This document shows, in pieces, positions 60,606 through 64,000 of a stretch of 64,000 nt of DNA (position 1 is its first letter; each line of letters starts with the position of its first letter). The notes beneath the pieces were generated by a model. That model was given only the letters and a program-made list of their open reading frames with translations, searched no databases and had not been told where the DNA came from. This DNA comes from Actinobacillus indolicus (lineage in GTDB: Bacteria > Pseudomonadota > Gammaproteobacteria > Enterobacterales > Pasteurellaceae), in assembly GCF_004519515.1 (NCBI RefSeq), contig NZ_CP038145.1, forward strand, positions 1,322,001 through 1,386,000. Reading direction: 5' to 3'. Position numbers and translations under genes: made by a program.

Positions 60606-61645
60606 TAGTGAAAAATCACCTCTTGATATACAGTTTCACGTTGCCAATAATGATTCCATTCGGTTTCATTGTGTGTGGTAAGGCACTTTTCTAAAATGTC
60701 ACGGAACTGTGAACCATTTGATACCCGACGATTATCTTCACGGTAAGCCACTTCATTTGCATAATTGAGTAAATAGGCGTTGCTCATCTTATGCATTTGT
60801 CCGTAGTACATCCGTTTGAATCGGGCAAAATAACTTTCCGCCTGATTGTTTGTGACCCCTAAATCACTACGATATTCTTCCTTGTGATTTACCGTGCATA
60901 AATCGTAAAATGGCATAAGCACATCATACGCATGACTTTCATCGGTATTGATACGTGTGCCTCGCTCAACAAATTTGTCCGCAAAGCGTTTGACTGTCGA
61001 TTGTGTTTCCCCGAACGTAACGGCAACCTGCGTACTTTTTGCCCCACGATATAATGGGTTTTTCGCCTTTTCTTCTGCGGTATAATGCTCACGAGCAACT
61101 AAAATACAACGTTTGTCGGGATTTTGATTTTCCTTTAAACGGTAATCTATACGGTCAATCTTCTTATTTGCTTTACGAGGTGCAGGGTGAATATATGTGC
61201 CATCTATATCGACTTCGCCTGAAAAGGTGGCAAATTCTCGTTGCTCAAGTAGAGCTTTACGAATCTTATGTAGTAACACATAAGCACTTTTATACTCAAT
61301 GTTTAAATCCCGTGCCATTTGTAACGCAGAAATCCCTTTAACCGCATTCACAAATAAGGCGATGGCATATAAGTAGGTTTGGATAGGCAACTTGTGATTT
61401 GCAAAGATTGTGCCAGATGTTACCGAAAAGGTATGCCGACAACTATTCACTTTGCAACGCCACTGCTTGCGAGAGGCAATAAAATATGCCTGATGACGAC
61501 AACCACATTTCGGACAGGTAACAACTGTTTCACTCCCCCACCTTAATTCGCACAACAACGAAAACGCCTTATCATCAGATAGCGTAGCTATCTTAATAGG
61601 CGAAAGCGTGCGGGCTTTGTTGGTTAATAGGAAGTGAGATGCCAT
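60605..61645 (-). CDS. IS1595-family transposase (ISXO2-like DDE domain)
   Basis: A 346-residue transposase. It has an N-terminal zinc ribbon (CPKCGCRH ... CKVNSCRHTF), a short helical region, and a DDE/ISXO2-like domain with Asp in DIDGTYIHP, Asp in NTDESHAYD and Glu in VTNNQAESYFARFKRMYYG. The reading frame is intact. Terminal repeats and target duplications were not found with confidence. It is divergent from an XRE gene across an 84-bp gap with three operator-like repeats. Confidence 0.88.
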   Translation of the reverse strand: MASHFLLTNKARTLSPIKIATLSDDKAFSLLCELRWGSETVVTCPKCGCRHQAYFIASRKQWRCKVNSCRHTFSVTSGTIFANHKLPIQTYLYAIALFVNAVKGISALQMARDLNIEYKSAYVLLHKIRKALLEQREFATFSGEVDIDGTYIHPAPRKANKKIDRIDYRLKENQNPDKRCILVAREHYTAEEKAKNPLYRGAKSTQVAVTFGETQSTVKRFADKFVERGTRINTDESHAYDVLMPFYDLCTVNHKEEYRSDLGVTNNQAESYFARFKRMYYGQMHKMSNAYLLNYANEVAYREDNRRVSNGSQFRDILEKCLTTHNETEWNHYWQRETVYQEVIFH

Positions 61646-61656
61646 TTATTTACTCT

Positions 61657-61738
61657 TATGTTATACTGTGCATATATTATATTTGGATTATGTCATAAAG
61701 TGCAACAAAAGTCAATAGAGTATGTTATAATGTGCATA
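61657..61738. promoter_or_regulatory. Three direct repeats at exact 32-bp spacing (operator array)
   Basis: TATGTTATACTGTGCATA (61657), TATGTCATAAAGTGCA (61689) and TATGTTATAATGTGCATA (61721) begin exactly 32 bp apart, about three helical turns. Copies 1 and 3 differ at a single base; copy 2 is more diverged. They lie between the transposase start and the XRE gene; the third copy contains the XRE start codon. This is a good operator array for self-control and control of the transposase. Confidence 0.65.
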
Positions 61739-62071
61739 ATAAAACGTTTAAATCATCTGCTCGAAGTGTCAAATATGACAATTAAAGCCTTCTCAGACCA
61801 AACAGAAATCCCTTACCGCTCTGTACAAAGTTATTTAAGAGCAGAAAGAGAATTAAGTATTGATGCAGCTATAAAAATAGCTAATACATTGGGAGTTAGT
61901 TTAAATTGGCTCATACTAGGTCAAGGCGAGATGTTTATGAGTCTTATAGGTAAATCAACTATCAATGCTGATGAATTAAGCTTATTAGAGAAATATCGAG
62001 CAACAACTCAATCAGGTAAGAGAATCATTCAATCAACTTGCAATGTTATTTTAGATGAGCTCCAACCATAG
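61730..62071 (+). CDS. XRE/CI-repressor-like regulator
   Basis: A 113-residue protein with an N-terminal helix-turn-helix of the phage CI type (RLNHLLEVSNMTIKAFSDQTEIPYRSVQSYLRAERELSIDAAIKIANTLGVSLNWLILGQGEMF). The ATG at 61730 is chosen because helix 1 then follows the start at normal distance; the longer reading from 61634 is not family-like. The start lies inside the third operator-like repeat. A TPR gene follows after 2 bp. Confidence 0.75.
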   Translation: MCIIKRLNHLLEVSNMTIKAFSDQTEIPYRSVQSYLRAERELSIDAAIKIANTLGVSLNWLILGQGEMFMSLIGKSTINADELSLLEKYRATTQSGKRIIQSTCNVILDELQP

Positions 62072-62073
62072 TT

Positions 62074-62598
62074 ATGAAAAATATATTACTTTTAGATAAA
62101 CTAAAAAGCTTAGTAGAAATTGATCGCTCTTTATCCTTTAATTCACAAGATCCTCAAATTTATCGCCAAAGAGCTTTACTATTTCAAGAATTAGGTTGTA
62201 ATGCCTTAGCTAAGTATGATAATCGCATTTCTGCTTATTTAGAGAAAAAAGAACTTGAATATTATAATCAAGATTATGTTCCATTATTAACTCAAACCGA
62301 ATTTGAAGAGAAATATCAAGGCGAAAAGCATACTCATTATTATAAGATTTTCTTTGATATTCTAATAAATGATAAGACATTCTTAAAAGAAAGGTTAGAT
62401 CCTATTAATTTTGCTTTAAGAAGTGGTAATGCAACATTACTCGGGTTATTTAATCTTGCTTTAAGAGATTGCAATGATGCTATGAAATATCTTGAGCCTT
62501 TTCCTCAAGAATATGCTATTGCTACGATAAATAAAGCGATGCTTTTATTGCTTATCGGAGATTATGCAACAGGTTGGAATCTTGTAGTGGTACACTAA
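62074..62598 (+). pseudogene. TPR-repeat protein cut by an IS3-family insertion
   Basis: The open frame gives 174 residues, but native sequence ends at 62582, where the IS begins; the last residues VVVH come from the IS end. The C-terminal native part, AIATINKAMLLLLIGDYATGWNL, is the start of a TPR-type motif that in relatives continues as ...YEWR. So the 3' part has been lost or moved. It starts 2 bp after the XRE gene and is probably co-transcribed with it. Function unknown. Confidence 0.65.
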
Positions 62599-62648
62599 TC
62601 CCGCAGTCCTCAATAAGTGGTACAATATCATAAAAATGAGGATAAACC

Positions 62649-62972
62649 ATGAGACGACCAAGACGAAGCTTTAGTGCAGAGTTTAAATTAGAAGCGGTAA
62701 AATTAGTCACAGACAAAGGCTACAGCATATCCCAGGCTTGTCAGGAATTGGATGTTGGTGAAACATCATTTAGACGCTGGTTAAGCCAAGTCAAAGCAGA
62801 ACATCAAGGCTATGTACTTGCAGGCTCAAAACCAATCAGTCCTGATCAACAACGTATTCGTGAGCTAGAAGATAGAATCAGAGTACTAGAAGAGGACAAG
62901 CTGATTCTAAAAAAGGCTACAGCGATTTTAATATCTCTCGAGAGCAAAAATACCAAGCAATCAAGACATTAA
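62649..62972 (+). CDS. IS3-family OrfA (helix-turn-helix protein)
   Basis: A 107-residue OrfA. The HTH is FSAEFKLEAVKLVTDKGYSISQACQELDVGETSFRRWLSQV, followed by a leucine-zipper region (IRELEDRIRVLEEDKLILKKATAIL). The slippery A AAA AAG at 62909-62915 is in the right phase for a -1 frameshift to give the OrfAB transposase. OrfA itself is intact. Confidence 0.9.
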   Translation: MRRPRRSFSAEFKLEAVKLVTDKGYSISQACQELDVGETSFRRWLSQVKAEHQGYVLAGSKPISPDQQRIRELEDRIRVLEEDKLILKKATAILISLESKNTKQSRH

Positions 62973-63795
62973 AATCGCATGGCATCAAGCGTTTATGTAA
63001 GTTATTTGGCGTCAGTGAAAGTGCTTACTATGCCCAGTTCAACAGGCTAATAAACCAGCTAAGCATGTTGGTATCGCCACTCACATAAAAGCCATTTTTG
63101 ACGAAAGCAGAGGCTCGGCAGGTAAACGCAGTATCAAAGCACGATTGCAAGCAAAAGGTATCACAGTTGGCTTGTATTTAGTGCGTAAGCTTATGAAGCA
63201 GCAAGGCTTATTTAGCAAACAACCGCAAAAATGGCGTTATCAAGACAAAGACAATGGCCAAATATTTGATAATATTCTGGCGCGACAGTTTAGTCCTAAG
63301 CCTCATATAACGGTGCTTTGTGGTGATACAACCTATCTGAAGGTTAAAGGCGTGTGGCATTATTTGGCAGTGGTTATTAATTTATCCAATCGTCAAGTGG
63401 TGGGTTGGAAGCTTAGTAATCATCATGATGCAAATTTAGTGATTGATGCATTAAACCATGCCATGCTAAACATCAAACACACACCAAACATGATCTTTCA
63501 CTCCGATCAAGGCAGTATTTATGGCAGTGACAAGTTTACAGCTTGTGTAAACAGACACAAGCTAGTCCAAAGCATGAGTCGCCGAGGTAATTGTTGGGAT
63601 AATGCCCCAATGGAGCGATGGTTTCGTAGTTTTAAACATGAGTGGATGCCAAAAGGCGGTTATCGTGATGTTGAAAGTGCAATGAAGGATGTCAAAGACT
63701 ATGTGATGTATTATAACCACATTCGTCCACATCAATACAATCAAGGTCTGGCACCAGTTACAGCAAAATCAACTTATCAGGGACTGTTGAATTAG
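62915..63795 (+). pseudogene. IS3-family OrfB transposase, broken by a frameshift
   Basis: After the -1 slip the frame reads GYSDFNISREQKYQAIKTLKSHGIKRLCKLFGVSESAYYAQFNR. It then leaves the family pattern near 63045 and stops at TAA (63086-63088). The rest (PAKHVGIATHIKAIFDESRGSAGKRSIKARL and the catalytic part with CGDTTYLK, HSDQGSIYGS and NAPMERWFRSFKHEW) continues in another frame to 63795. One base seems to be missing between about 63041 and 63052. The element is thus probably inactive unless helped in trans. Confidence 0.8.
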
Positions 63796-63865
63796 TTGAC
63801 CACTACAAATATATTAGGTATAAAATGCTACCTAAATATTACATGATTAATGGAGGAAATTATTT

Positions 63866-64000
63866 ATGACATTTAGTAACGTACAAAATACACGAGTATG
63901 GTTTATTACTGGGGCGAGCAGTGGGCTAGGATACGAATTCACTAAAAAAGCATTAGAATCAGGTGATAAGGTTGTTGGTGTTGCTAGAAATATTGAAAAA
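63866..64000 (+). CDS. Short-chain dehydrogenase/reductase, N-terminal part (runs off window)
   Basis: The first 45 residues of an SDR-family oxidoreductase. The cofactor motif is VWFITGASSGLGYEFTKKAL, followed by GDKVVGVARN. The ATG has a GGAGGAAA site 9 bp upstream. The gene continues past the window end, so the substrate type cannot be judged. It lies 58 bp beyond the IS right end. Confidence 0.85.
   Translation, partial: MTFSNVQNTRVWFITGASSGLGYEFTKKALESGDKVVGVARNIEK

Larger units (their letters stand above)
62583..63807 (+). mobile_element. IS3-family insertion sequence, about 1225 bp
   Basis: The ends are inverted repeats: left TGTAGTGGTACACTAATCCC, right (inverse) TGTAGTGGTCAACTAATTCA. 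Inside are orfA, an A6G slippery site and a frameshifted orfB. No target duplication was seen: the left flank ends in AATCT and the right flank starts AATAT. This suggests an old or rearranged insertion. Confidence 0.88.

Noticed and set aside
59561..61706. GTTGCAC (59561) and GTGCAAC (61700) as possible ends of the IS1595-linked unit
   Set aside because: Only seven bases match, the flanks show no target duplication, and IS1595-type ends usually begin GG. Too weak to call.

Overview
This window is chromosomal DNA from a member of the Pasteurellaceae. The main evidence is the many copies of the 9-bp uptake signal ACAAGCGGT, often as inverted pairs that double as terminators. The housekeeping order also fits (coaBC/dut/slmA/yheU/crp, rpmB-rpmG, rpmF-plsX-fabH, fabD-fabG). 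The ACAAGCGGT form, rather than AAGTGCGGT, points to the Actinobacillus pleuropneumoniae / Mannheimia branch; the species cannot be fixed from the sequence.

Layout. (1) 1-14224: core genes adhE (cut by the window edge), rpmG, rpmB, radC, coaBC, a three-gene surface-sugar island (GT8, YARHG protein, DUF5672 protein) set between coaBC and dut, then dut, slmA, yheU, crp, acs, paeA-like, pgpC, dapD. (2) 14400-41546: a 27-kb, almost entirely co-directional gene cluster for an aryl polyene (APE) joined to a dialkylresorcinol (DAR), the two halves of a flexirubin-type pigment lipid. It holds several condensing enzymes (ApeO-, ApeR- and DarB-like plus an extra one), two chain-length-factor-like proteins, three acyl carrier proteins, a ketoreductase, two dehydratase domains, two aryl/acyl-ACP synthetases (one fused to a dehydratase), acyltransferases, a GT2, a thioesterase, an ABC exporter, and LolA/MMPL/lipoprotein transport parts. 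It is interrupted by a RAYT transposase (TnpA_REP) and by an outer-membrane-protein/lipoprotein/XRE cassette. (3) 41600-59507: core genes yceD, rpmF, plsX, fabH, trmB, yggL, yggT, yggU, ypjD-like, a CorB-like protein, ispB, queH, a GNAT, fabD, fabG, brnQ, mutM, and pstSCAB behind a clear Pho box. (4) 59593-64000: an accessory tail with an IS1595-family transposase and two coiled-coil/winged-helix partners, an XRE regulator whose start lies in the third of three operator-like repeats spaced exactly 32 bp apart, a TPR gene cut by an IS3-family element with a frameshifted orfB, and the start of a short-chain dehydrogenase.

How the parts work together. In the pigment cluster the acyl-ACP synthetase loads an aryl starter on an ACP. 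KS/CLF, KR and DH enzymes build the conjugated polyene. DarB and DarA condense and aromatise two acyl chains to a resorcinol. Acyltransferases, the BtrH-like protein and the GT2 could join and anchor the parts, and the ABC, LolA, MMPL and lipoprotein genes could move the product to the outer membrane. This scheme is inferred from known APE and flexirubin clusters, not shown here. A family of palindromes beginning GTAG and ending CTAC (REP/BIME-like) sits in many intergenic gaps of the cluster and also elsewhere in the window. The RAYT gene inside the cluster is bracketed by a perfect 26-bp inverted pair of the same design, so a resident REP/RAYT system has probably shaped this locus.
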